Assembly: GCA_028023455.1 (NCBI GenBank)
Contig: JAQFVV010012447.1
Coordinates: 374,001-438,000, forward strand
From: Epiperipatus broadwayi
Lineage: Eukaryota > Onychophora > Udeonychophora > Euonychophora > Peripatidae
Length of the DNA stretch: 64,000 nucleotides
Direction: 5' to 3'
The notes beneath the pieces are model-generated. The model saw only the letters and a program-made list of their open reading frames with translations. It made no database searches and had not been told where the DNA came from. The number at the start of each line of letters is the position of its first letter. The stretch's first letter is position 1. Shown in pieces: positions 12,001 to 25,441 of the stretch. Position numbers and translations under genes: made by a program.

Positions 12001-14367
12001 TGGTATGAAAGTATAGAACATAACATATAAATTGTTTACACTATTAATATGTGAGTATAGAAATATAATGGAATGTCGTAAGTTATTAAGTTTAAGATGA
12101 AAAATATTATTTTATAATAGTAAATAATTTTGAAGTGTAAATTATTTACTTCTTGTATAAATATTTTTTTATTGTTATTTTTTAAATTTTTATAATGTTT
12201 TAATTTTTTTTTAAATATAATAACTAAATTTTACATTTTTATATTGTTGTTATAATAAATTGCCAATGTTGTTTTTAATTAACCAAGTGTCTATGGTTTC
12301 TTTTCTTGTTATGTTCAAGTCATTACTCATCAACCTAACCATACATACATTATAATAATTAAATATATTTGGGTATTATTGCATATAATCTAAATGAATT
12401 AATGAATAATAACATATTGTTATTGTTAAAGATATTTTATAATGGATAGAAAAATTGAATAATGTAAATTTTATTTATTTGACTCAATGGTTATAGTAAA
12501 AATTCATGTTTAAAATGTCATATTAAAAATAAAATGATTAAATATAATACATAATATTAAGAGATGATTTAAAATTTATTTATGATAATAAATATTGATT
12601 ATTATTAATTCATAATTTTAATTTAGTTTAGTTTAGCTTACAGGTAAATTAGTTAATGATTTAAAAGGGAAAATTAGTGAGTATAGTTGCTTTCTTTGCT
12701 ATTGTTTTTATATAGCTAGATGTATGTAAAATCCCTCATTACATGTAGTTATATCAATTAATGTATTTATTTCAAAAGTTGTATAATTGTGTTATAAAAT
12801 ATTATTCAAGGAGAGATTTATTTTATTAACTAAAGAATATCAAATAGTTTGATAGCTAAATTCAATTTAAGAAAGATTAATATTAAATATAATTTATTTT
12901 TTTCAGTGTGAGTCATGGGGATATCATTAATATTTTAGGAAAATAGTGTGTAGTGATATTCCTATACCATTGGAGATATTCCTGTTGGCGTAGTCAGTCT
13001 CGCGATAAGTTATTAAACCATTTATAGTAGGATTTAATTTAGATTAGATATGAGCTAGGATTCACCTTCTATATTGTCAGCTTATCGATAAGGTCACAGT
13101 TTATACATGTGAAAGTAAACTTATATTTCAGATTTGTTCATATATATGTTAACATTTCAGCAATATCCACTTAATTGATCTCTGCTATCCAAATGATGGC
13201 ACATGCAATTTGGTTACAATGTTTGGTACAAGATTAATAATAACAAGAAGGACTAACACAACAACCCAAAATAAATATATTTAAATAATTTAAGAATTAA
13301 AGTTAAATTCTGATAAAGAATGAGGTAAATAATTATCAGAAATAAATATGAAATATGATTGCACCTAAGTGAATATTTTTAACAATATTTCTACAACTTT
13401 ATAGTCAATTCTAAATATGATGATGTACTAAATACGAAGACTATAACAGTTGTATCCTGGCTTGATGGCATACTTTGGAAATATTTGGCTTAATTAATTA
13501 AACGAAACTATTGCATTTTATCTGCTTCTTTGATACTTGATTATTACTGGGTCTTCTGAAAAAATTGCAGATATTTTTATTATACATTTCATCAGTTCAT
13601 TTTTTTGCATTTCTTGTCGCATTCTTTAAAGGTGAATCACATAAGATGCTTTCAATGATTTAATGTTTATATTATTAGCCCTGCTTATGGTCGCCATATT
13701 TTTTTTTCTTCAGGCCAGTATTTCTAAGCCAATCATAATCTTTAAATTAATAGGATACTGTTATTTATTACTAAACCGATCTTTCATTAATTTATTTTTC
13801 TAAATTTAATTTTATTATTTTTATATACACAATAAATCAACTTCTGTATGCATCAATAAGCACACTGCAGCTCAAACGAATTTATTACATCAGTCAGCAA
13901 AATAATTACACGCACAATTTATTTTATTAAAGCTGAGCGTATAATTTAGACCTTGAAAAAAAAATTAAAAAAAAAAAAATCTATTATAAAGTATAAGATT
14001 ATTAAAAACATTAAGAAAGCAACTACACCACTAGATATATAAAAGCAATTACACGACATAGATATATGTTTGATAAAAACTGTTTCATAAAAAATAAACA
14101 CTAAAATTTCTAAAGGTTAAAAATAAAAGACAAAAAAAATTTCATTAATTAAATATATTAAGCAATCATATGCAATAAAAAGCTTAATTATTATACCTGA
14201 AAATTCCAAGACCAATTCGTTAATGGAGTTAATATATATATAACAAATTTTATTTTTCACTGAAATTTTTTAATTATAAAGATAATTAATAAAGAGATTA
14301 GATATTTATTAATAAAGGTAGTAGGTAGCTAAGTCTTGGAATAAAAAAAGTTATGACTTGACGAGAG
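9061..14367. other. 5.3 kb of AT-rich DNA without recognisable features
   Basis: Mostly A+T with dense stops in all frames. 12950-13110 is less AT-rich (contains GTTGGCGTAGTCAGTCTCGC) but shows no frame, tRNA fold or repeat partner that I could find. Confidence 0.5.
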
Positions 14368-14440
14368 AAGAACCATCTATAATAAGCTCGAATAATCCAT
14401 AGACACTCGATGCTGTAGTGTTATAAAATCTCCATTTCTA
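14368..14440. repeat. Family D terminus, isolated
   Basis: Contains AACCATCTATAATAAGCTCG and, about 25 bases on, GTGTTATAAAATCTCCAT. This is the same order as the inverted right end of the D copy at 59100-59510 (CCATCTACTGTAAGCC, then GCTATAAAATCCTCATCTCC). Only one end is seen, so the copy is partial or decayed. Confidence 0.55.
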
Positions 14441-14856
14441 AACCATCTGGCTAAAATAGGTTTCAAAATCCAGACTAATTCATTTACATAACAGTGTAGA
14501 TTGTTCTCCAGGTCAATTTCTATATATTTTTTTTTGAGATCTTAGTTTTATAGTAATTAATTTAATGTAATATCTAACTGGTATGCAAATAAGTTATTCT
14601 TAGTTTGAAATCTTAGATTTTTAAAAAAAATTCAATTATTAGCTTAAGTAATATAAAGAAGTACTAGATAGCTGTTTGATACAAAAGCGCATCAGTTACC
14701 TCTTTGGATCCTAATTCTCACTAAGACAAATGATAAAAAACAGATTAATGATCAATGATTAATCGACAGTACAACAGCTGTTCTGGATTATGATTAATAT
14801 AATTGCTCTAGCAGGATATGAAAAGTTATATGATGTTGTAAGTGTTGTTGTTGTTA

Positions 14857-18283
<3,427 letters not shown>

Positions 18284-18959
18284 TGATGATGTCAATGCAA
18301 TACCAGTTCATGGAGTTAAAATAAAGAACATTTTTCCAGGTAATTTAGCATCTGTTTGATCTTTTCACTCTGTTCAAAATTATTATTATGAAGATGGACA
18401 CCATTTACCTCTCATTGCCAGCCTCGTCTTCCCTTGCCATCAGTCATTTTAAGCAGCATACACTTCTGTAATAAATTCAATCTTTTTATAACATGCCCCA
18501 AAATAGGACAATTTCAGTTGAACCACTTTTAATTCAAATAAGATTTTATTCTCATTTTATGTGGAGACATTTGATTGCTAATATGTAAGACAGAATCTGA
18601 AAACAGAAGAAAGAAGGCTGTGAGATATCTATAGTGATTAATATGTTGTTGCTAAGATAGGGAAGACGTAATTAGAAATGATAACAAAAAGTAGATAAAA
18701 TACCGAACAATAAATTAAAATAAAAAAGATATATAAAAAAATGAAAATACAACCCAATAAAAACAATAGAATTAAAAACATGTTACTATGTATTAGTTAT
18801 TAATGAATATTAGTAATATTTATTCTATTTAATCAATTTTTATAGATTATAATATGAATCTTCATGTGTATAATAATTAATTTAGACATCTTTTAAAATC
18901 CTGGTTTTAGATTCTTAAAAAACTATGTTTTGCGTGTGTATATTCATGCGTGTATTGTG
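18284..18959. other. Unassigned DNA upstream of the LINE
   Basis: 18380-18480 is less AT-rich (contains CATTGCCAGCCTCGTCTTCC) and could be an old repeat. No gene or copy elsewhere in the window was found. Confidence 0.45.
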
Positions 18960-19035
18960 AATGTGAATAGTTTAGTTCAGTGATAGAGTGGTTGACCCCC
19001 AAAATTACAGATATTTGGATCAATTTTCAGCCAAG
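18960..19035 (+). repeat. tRNA-like SINE head, family B
   Basis: TAGTTCAGTGATAGAGTGGT matches a tRNA D-arm / pol III A box. About 35 bases on, GGATCAATTTT sits where a B box is expected. Similar tRNA-Lys-like modules occur at 33690-33770, 38918-39035 and 57366-57485, so this is a dispersed SINE rather than a tRNA gene. No target duplication resolved here. Confidence 0.5.
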
Positions 19036-19180
19036 AGGAATATAAAAAAAATCAATTTAGTCATTCAATGGAATTATGGCAAAACTTGCTACAACAATGC
19101 TTGAAATTCACCATGGCCATCATATGATTATTGTTGTGCATATATATATAACATAATATTTCCAGTTCTTTAATATATAT

Positions 19181-19341
19181 AATATGCGAGATTAAGATTC
19201 TTGTCATTGTACAATAAATATTTTTTTAAATACTCTCTAACCCAGCATAATGCTCATTTTTTTAAATTATTGGCATATGCTGGGTTAGAGAATGTTTTAA
19301 ATTATTTATTGTGCAGTGGTAATAGGCATAATCTCGAATAT
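19181..19341. mobile_element. Small inverted-repeat MITE
   Basis: The ~72-bp arms 19181-19253 and 19273-19341 are inverted, about 80% alike by eye. Shared blocks are CGAGATTA at the ends, ACAATAAATA in the middle and CTCTAACCCAGCAT next to the ~20-bp spacer. Non-coding; superfamily unknown. Confidence 0.75.
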
Positions 19342-19367
19342 TATTTATATGTATATAAAGTAAACTA

Positions 19368-19556
19368 ATGTTATTAAAATTATTTAAAATAATTAATCTT
19401 TCCTTCCTCTATTCTATTCTTTTTTACAATGGCTGTATTAGAGTAATTATAAATAATAAAAAGAATCATTTCGCAAATGCACTTAATTCTGCGCATTATT
19501 TATTTATTTCCAAATTTATATTGATAGTATATACAATAGTCAAACATCCAATATAA
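19368..19556. other. AT-rich spacer
   Basis: A 62-codon open frame here lacks motifs and codon character; no gene is called. Confidence 0.5.
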
Positions 19557-19594
19557 AAATTATTTGGTCACAATGTTATTATAGATATATACTT

Positions 19595-19806
19595 AATATA
19601 ATAATCAATCTAAATAAAACTGAAACAAACAACTAATTATGTTTACAATTATTTAATTATCAACTCGGCTATCACCTCTCATTGAAACCTTTTCTAGTTT
19701 TAATGTTTTGTACAAAAAGTCTCAATGAGAGATGTGTTTATAATTAAATAATTGTAAATATAATTAGTTGTTTGTTTCAATCTTATTTAGATTGATTACT
19801 ATATTA
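19595..19806. mobile_element. Foldback MITE
   Basis: Arms 19597-19661 and 19740-19806 are inverted with about 90% match; shared strings include AACAAACAACTAATTAT and AATCAATCTAAATAA. The interior holds a second inverted pair, CTCTCATTGA and TCAATGAGAG. About 212 bp, non-coding. Confidence 0.82.
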
Positions 19807-19845
19807 AACTGACAGATTTAAGTGTTCAACTGACTTCTGCTATTC

Positions 19846-19944
19846 CATTTTTTTTTTTCATATGTCAAATGGGTTGACCGGGAAGCGAACCCAGCCAGCT
19901 ACTTGGAAAACAGCTATGCCAACCGCTAGGCCACCAACGCTTGA
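19846..19944 (-). mobile_element. tRNA-Gly(TCC)-derived SINE A, copy 1
   Basis: On the minus strand the tRNA part (19940 to 19871) starts GCGTTGGTGGCCTAGCGG, an A box that fits the consensus, and has a B-box-like GGGTTCGCTTCCC. The tail is TTGACATATGA plus a poly-A run of about 11. The 9-bp CTGCTATTC flanks both sides (19837-19845 and 19945-19953), a likely target duplication. The copy directly downstream is the same family. Confidence 0.85.
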
Positions 19945-19953
19945 CTGCTATTC

Positions 19954-20055
19954 TTCTTCTTTTTTATTCATATGTCAAATGCGTTGACCGGGAAGTGAAC
20001 CCGGGCCAGCTACTTGGAAGGCAGCTATGCTAACCACTAGGCCACCAATGTTTGA
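19954..20055 (-). mobile_element. tRNA-Gly(TCC)-derived SINE A, copy 2
   Basis: Minus-strand tRNA-like part 20051 to 19981 (71 nt). It can form an anticodon stem GCTGC/GTAGC with a 7-nt loop CTTCCAA, placing TCC (glycine) as anticodon. The T arm is CCGGG-TTCACTT-CCCGG. The acceptor 3' side TCAACGC would pair with GCGTTGG, but the 5' side here is mutated to ACATTGG. No CCA; it ends in TTTGACATATGAAT and an A-rich tail. Eukaryotic tRNA-Gly(TCC) genes begin GCGTTGGTGG, as remembered. Tandem with copy 1. Confidence 0.85.
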
Positions 20056-20099
20056 CTTGTCAAGTACCAATGTTGATATTTAATCGCTTAATCACCTAA

Positions 20100-22338
20100 A
20101 AAATAAACTAAAAGCAGTTGATTATCTTCTATCTTCTACTAACTGTATCATGCATCTTTATCAAAATTATTACCTTTCAATGAAGCAACTTTTTGATGAA
20201 ATTATACACTTATGTTCACACACCTCACTAGCAAATGATCTTATTCCAGCTAATATTTATAAGTATCTAAACCACAATATCTCTCCTATTTTATATAAGT
20301 ATTTTAGTAATTCTTTTTCAAATGAATATTATATACCTAACTTATATAATGTAATTTTCTGCCTTAGAAAAAACTCAAACGCCTTATATCCATCAGTAAA
20401 TGGCCTGCATCTCATCATATTGGAAGATATTGATCAAAAAATATAAGAATTATTCTTAAACAACTAAATGATCATATCCTCCCTACCCTTTCCTCATCAC
20501 ATTATGCAGTTAAAACCCACTGTGCATATCAAACTATTCTATTAGCACAGAAGTCAACATTATATGCAAAACAAAATAAATTAAGAAATTCTGTCATATG
20601 CCAGGTTGACTTTAAGATTGCCTTTGATGTGGTAAACTGGGAATATTTATTTAGTACATTAAGCAAACTTCTGCTAAGCCATACATATATAATTACTGCT
20701 ATAAAAATATCTTACCAACACATCTACCAAACTAAAAAATAATATATGTCTCTCTTCTCCTTTAAACCAAGCCAAGGTATTCCACAAGCTCACCATTTGC
20801 TTCTTTACTATTTGCAATAAATGTATATCCCATGATCAAAGAGATTGAGCAGTGCACAGAAGGCCTCTTCCTTCCTTATCTTGGTATTACTGTTAAAGTG
20901 ATATCTTTTGTTGATGATGTCCTGATAGACATGAGAGATCTGCAAAATATTTCTCTCATTCTTTATATTTTGAACAAATTTTCATGTGTCATAGCATTGG
21001 CTGGGAAGCGAACCCACAACCTGGGCAACTGCTTGAACAAATTTAAAACCCTAATAGGATCTACAATACAAGTTTGTAAGTCATCCATATGGCAAATAGC
21101 TAGAGGTTGCAATCTACTTTCATTCTTCACAGGTGCATACATCTTTTCTGGGAATTCCAATTAACTTTTCTAAATACAATTAAGCCATCACCTAAATCAT
21201 TTGGTCATAAACAAGTTCAGTTCAAAACTAAAAGCTTTCTGCTAAAAACTGCTTTACCCTATAATAAAAGTTTGTATTGTTAATGCTATTCTGAGTGGTA
21301 TATTTGCTTCATATATCCCATGGATGCACCTTTTAAGGAGTACTGTCAAAAATATCATGATCACATTGGGAATCAATATCACATCTATCAATTACAAATG
21401 TTTGTTATTCTATTTGCAAAGATGGTCTTAATATAATATGTCCTCAATCATTTGTATCATATATCAGAGCTAACATGTACATCACAACCACAGTTAATTC
21501 AATTTTTAAAGCCACTCCATCTATTATATAATACTGCTCACTCAAGTTCCACATGCAAGTCTTTTTTTATACTGATCATGCTATAGAGCATGCAGATCTG
21601 TTGGACAATTATAACATCAAATCTATAATTGATGTTTCATTTAAGATCTGAAAATAATTATATATCCTAATAGATATTTATGGTCAACTCTCTCAATTGC
21701 CAAAACTTTAATGTTCCTCAATCATGGCTAAAATTTTTATTTAACATATTACTTAACATAACAATTCCTATAAAAACTTTCCTAACCGTTTTAAATTAAA
21801 TCTGGATCCCATATGTATCTTATGTAATAGTCATCCAGAAAATATGATCCATATTTTTAAAACATATCAATATTTGTCATCTTTACAATACTTGGTATTC
21901 CACAAGCAAATTATTAACCTAAAAAAATTACTTGAGAAAAATATTAATAATTTTAATCCATATAATGCTATAGTAATTATTCACACTCTTAAAACCATGT
22001 AGCTTGCTCACTCTTCTGTAAGTTTCGATCACAAAAATATGTTTTAAAAAAAATAATGAAGAGTGGTATAATATATATTTATATGTTGTAAAATACCCAG
22101 AAATATTATGAGAAAAATTTGGCAGAACAATATTTTTCTTAGTTGTTCATTATTTTAAAATATAAATTATACTTTAAAATTGAATCAATGTATCTGTCTG
22201 TCTTCAGACTCTACTCATAATGACTATATTTGATAAACTGTACACCTTATGTTATATATATAAGTTCTCTGTACATGTGTTAATACTTTTACATAATTTG
22301 TAATTAAAAAAGTTTATTTTATAAAAAAAAAAAAAAAA
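20100..22338 (+). mobile_element. Second LINE, decayed RT and zinc knuckle, poly-A tail
   Basis: Plus-strand LINE relic of the same broad type as 14987-18141. The 20150-20446 frame is the region before the RT core. Then, with frameshifts, come QVDFKIAFDVVNW (20602-20640), SQGIPQ (about 20770) and SFVDD (20904-20918). The thumb-like text KVCIVNAILSGIFASYIPW follows near 21270. A zinc knuckle, ICILCNSHPENMIHIF (about 21811-21858), keeps C-x2-C and H but the last Cys reads Tyr. It ends in 16 A (22323-22338). No endonuclease part was found, so it is 5'-truncated. A SINE fragment interrupts it at 20982-21032. Confidence 0.75.
20970..21044 (-). mobile_element. SINE A fragment with 12-bp target duplication
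   Basis: The insert 20982-21032 (51 bp) is the minus-strand 3' part of the SINE, with GGGTTCGCTTCCC and a short ATGACACATGA tail. It is flanked by perfect TTGAACAAATTT copies at 20970-20981 and 21033-21044. It is therefore a 5'-truncated retroposed SINE that landed in the second LINE after that LINE was in place. Confidence 0.88.
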
Positions 22339-22495
22339 CTTTTTCGCAAAGCTGTAAATATATAAACAAAAATACCACATTATTATATATATACAGTTTT
22401 GTGGTATATAAATACTTATGATTTAGGAGTTGAATCAATGCTGGGAAAACTTCATTTTTTTTTCCAGATTCCAATCGGATTTATCATTTTCTATT
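22339..22495. other. AT-rich spacer after LINE
   Basis: No feature beyond simple TA/poly-T runs. Confidence 0.4.
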
Positions 22496-22625
22496 CATAT
22501 AGTTAGGCCACAGCTACTCCAGCTAAATTATCCAATATTGGTAAGCTAATGGATATCCAGTTATTTTTTAAATAACCGATAAAACTACGTTAAAACCCAT
22601 TCGAACCCACCGTCCATAAATTGCA
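22496..22625. repeat. Dispersed repeat F, copy 1
   Basis: Contains CCAGCTAAATTATCCAATAT and then AATGGATATCCAGTTAT. The same order is found inverted at 62950-63000 and, in part, direct at 62750-62785. The flanking AACTT plus poly-T then CAGATTCCAATC also resembles the outer part of the copy at 62640-63110. Confidence 0.6.
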
Positions 22626-23741
22626 CTGTGCTAGTCACCAACAAGTAAGGAGAATACATTAATTGCCAGCAAGATATTAATACTATATTGTTTTTTAAAT
22701 GAGAGAGTGTTAGAAAAATTATTTATTACCAGTATTTAATTTTGTCATATGTGTGAGTGCATATATATAAATTATTTACATTAGAGTAATGTCGGTATCT
22801 TTAATTATTTTTTTTATAATACGAGACAGAAATCTAATTATTCACATACCTTTTTATTATAGATTTATTTTTCATTATAACTAAATAAAATAATAATAAA
22901 ATTATTAAAAAGAAATTTAAAAATGCAAGAAAGTATATTTTTACTCGTTGGTTTTTTTTTAAAAGGAGCATTAAAATAACTCCGACCGATTATTGGTTAG
23001 GATTCCATGTGACGTTCACATACCGGTAGTGGACTGCCCTTACTGCTCTCAAGTTTAATGCTTTGCCATTACATTAAACTGCGTCCGTCAGAGTGAACAT
23101 TAAAAATTAGGTGGAAGAATAATAAAATTATAAGAGTGGCATAGAAAATCAGATATGTGACCCTTTTCGGTTAACCTAAGGTAGTAATGGACAATATTTT
23201 AACACCTGTATTTGCACTCAGTTACAAATCAAATAAGCAATCAATTGTGGCACTCCTCAAAAATGTACAACATTCATTTCTAAAACAGTAGTAAAAAAAT
23301 ATAATAATAAATAATCTTATAGATACATATTGGTTTATTTAAAGAAACCTCAAAGGAAACAAATCAAAGACAATTTTATTTGTAGTAGTAAACTTCCCTA
23401 TCCGCTCCATCCGATTGCAACACAAATAATCAGAGAAATAAACAATTCTTTACAACTTTTTAAAATTTAATTAGTTAACAGCCTTAACTGCCAATATTTA
23501 TTGTTTAATCTATAGGACAGATCTTTCTTTCTTTTTATTTTTTTTATAAAAAAAATTTGTAATATAAAGTAATTATATAAGTAGAACTAATTTAACGTTT
23601 GAAACAAAATTGATATTTTTTTTTTATTAAGAGGAGAATTTTTATTTGTCTGAAGATTTATGATTTATTTTTTTTAAAAGCAGAATTTTTATTCGACTGA
23701 AGGTTTGCGATGATGTCATTTTAGAATATTCGCTATATGTC
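22626..23741. other. Unassigned DNA
   Basis: 22975-23110 has more C and G (contains TAGTGGACTGCCCTTACTGC) and 23160-23240 is similar. No open frame, tRNA fold or second copy was recognised. Confidence 0.45.
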
Positions 23742-24172
23742 GAACTATTTCCAACATATAATAATAAATATTAAATATCTTTTAAAGCAATTTTTTATTT
23801 AAACTTTCCTAACACATTCAGCTGTTAGCAAAAACAAACGTGTAGTATTCTTCTCTCTTCTTCAAGTATTGCTGGCCTATCCAGTGACAGTGCAAGCATG
23901 GGAATCAAACCCGGACTTTTAGATTCGTGAATAGTGAATTTAAGATAACATTCTAACCAATTGGTTAGAGCTTTATCTTAAATTCAAAATTCACAAATCT
24001 ATAGGTCTAGGTTCGATTCCCATAATGAGAGAAAAATGTCACTTGAAATGTTGTGTTATATACTAACCTATGTGCTATTACTAACAATTAGATATATTTG
24101 GAAAGTTTAAATAAAGGTTTAAAATTTTCTAAAGACATTTAATATTAGATGACATATGACTAATACTATATT
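23742..24172. mobile_element. Long-hairpin element, family I, copy 1, with tRNA-like parts
   Basis: The whole ~430 bp folds back on itself. Outer arms share TTTAAACTTTCC/GGAAAGTTTAAATAAA and CTGTTAGC/CTAACA; an inner pair is AGTGAATTTAAGATAA versus TTATCTTAAATTCA. The right half has TTGGTTAGAGC (D-arm-like) and, about 50 bases on, GGTTCGATTCC, an exact B-box consensus (about 24010). The left half has the inverted counterpart GGAATCAAACCC. It also carries CTGGCCTATCCAGTGACAGT, shared with the second copy at 55577-55955. It looks like two tRNA-headed units head to head. Confidence 0.75.
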
Positions 24173-25228
24173 TTAGAGTAGATATATTTAGTACAAAAAA
24201 ATTATAGGTTCTTATAAAGCTTGTAATATTCTAATACTGATGGTTGTGGGTGCTGCTGTGATTGGTAGTGCTAATTGGTATTAGGTTGTCAATTTCCTGT
24301 GCAAAGCACTATGGGACATCTATGACTGCGTTGATACCTGTTTGCTGTTTAAAAAAATCACAGGACAAACGCTTTCAATAATGGAAACCAACTGTAATTT
24401 TAATAAAATTTCACATTTACTGAATGATGATTGAGATGAAATGTGTTTCACTGATACTTATCTATAAAAAGTGGAAAATAATATAGTACAAAATATAAAA
24501 TCATAAAAATATTACACATGAAAAGGCTCAAAAACACCTATCTTGTGATAAGGTATTCTATATATGGTGTCTATGCTAGCATTTAGCATGCGCGTTAACA
24601 AGCATTGTTGACAGCTTCTGTTGTAAAAAAAAATGTTTTAACTGCCTTTTATTATTACAAGAACACATTTACTTAGTTAAAGCAAATTATGCAGATGCAC
24701 TTTAATTCTAAACCCTTATAGTAAGTAAAAGATATAAAGCTTTTGCTTTAGAAAGTTATCAATATAAAGAAAATTAATCTGCATGCCTAAGATTTGTTAA
24801 ACAAGACAGCAATGCTAACATATAAAATTTGTATTGATCAAATTCGACAGCTATTTTTTTTTTTTTACAAGTAATTGTTTTTAATTTAAAAAAAACCTAT
24901 ATAAAACATCATAAAAATAATAATATTAATTAGTCATAAAACATACATTTAAATATTTATACTCTTATTTGTAAAATTGTCTGGAATATGCTATAACTCT
25001 TTGTACAGTTTAGCGCTATGGCGCAATGGTGTACTGAAAACTAAATGTTAGAAAATTAAACAAAAAAAGTTTTATCATTTGAATAGAATAATTCAATTGT
25101 TCTCAACCTGACAGTTTGATGTTCAAACATCAATAGAGCATAATATTATTATATTCAGGGCCTCGGCAAAGAGAAACTCATGCACCCTATATCAATATCT
25201 ACTCACATGCTCAGTCAAACATAACATA
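24173..25228. other. Unassigned DNA
   Basis: 24235-24350 is less AT-rich (contains GCTGCTGTGATTGGTAGTGC) without a convincing frame. The rest is AT-rich with poly-A/T runs. Confidence 0.45.
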
Positions 25229-25371
25229 GACAAATATAAACAATTTTTTTTTTCATATGTCATAGCATCGGCCGGGAGGCGAACCCACAACCGTCAACCG
25301 TCTGCAATCAACTACTTGCTTGCAAGGCGGCTGCGATGACATCTCGGCTAACAACGCTTGACAAATATAAA
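25229..25371 (-). mobile_element. SINE A variant with perfect 12-bp target duplications
   Basis: The element is 25241-25359 on the minus strand. It is flanked by identical GACAAATATAAA copies (25229-25240 and 25360-25371). The head begins AAGCGTTGTTAGCCGAGATG, with CCTTGCAAG in the anticodon-loop position (TGC, alanine, if folded like the Gly copies). An extra ~25 bp precedes the B-box-like GGGTTCGCCTCCC. The tail is GCTATGACATATGA plus poly-A. Its 3' end matches the fragment at 20982-21032, so it represents a second subfamily of the same SINE. Confidence 0.88.
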
Positions 25372-25441
25372 AGTCAATATTTTTTTTTTCTATTTCAAAT
25401 AAAAAAAAAAAATTGAAATAAAAAAAAAATATTGACTTTTT
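25368..25441. repeat. Near-perfect short hairpin beside the SINE
   Basis: AAAAGTCAATATT with a T run then CTATTTCAA is mirrored by TTGAAATA, an A run and AATATTGACTTTT, giving ~30-bp arms around a short A-rich loop. It abuts the right target duplication of the SINE. Could be a tiny MITE or a replication-slippage palindrome. Confidence 0.7.

Noticed and set aside
19871-20051. Two genuine tRNA-Gly genes
   Set aside because: Both have A-rich SINE tails and mutated stems, and at least the first is flanked by a short duplication; they are retroposed copies.
24010-24025. Functional tRNA gene at the exact B box
   Set aside because: No acceptor stem can be formed and the sequence is inside a foldback element.
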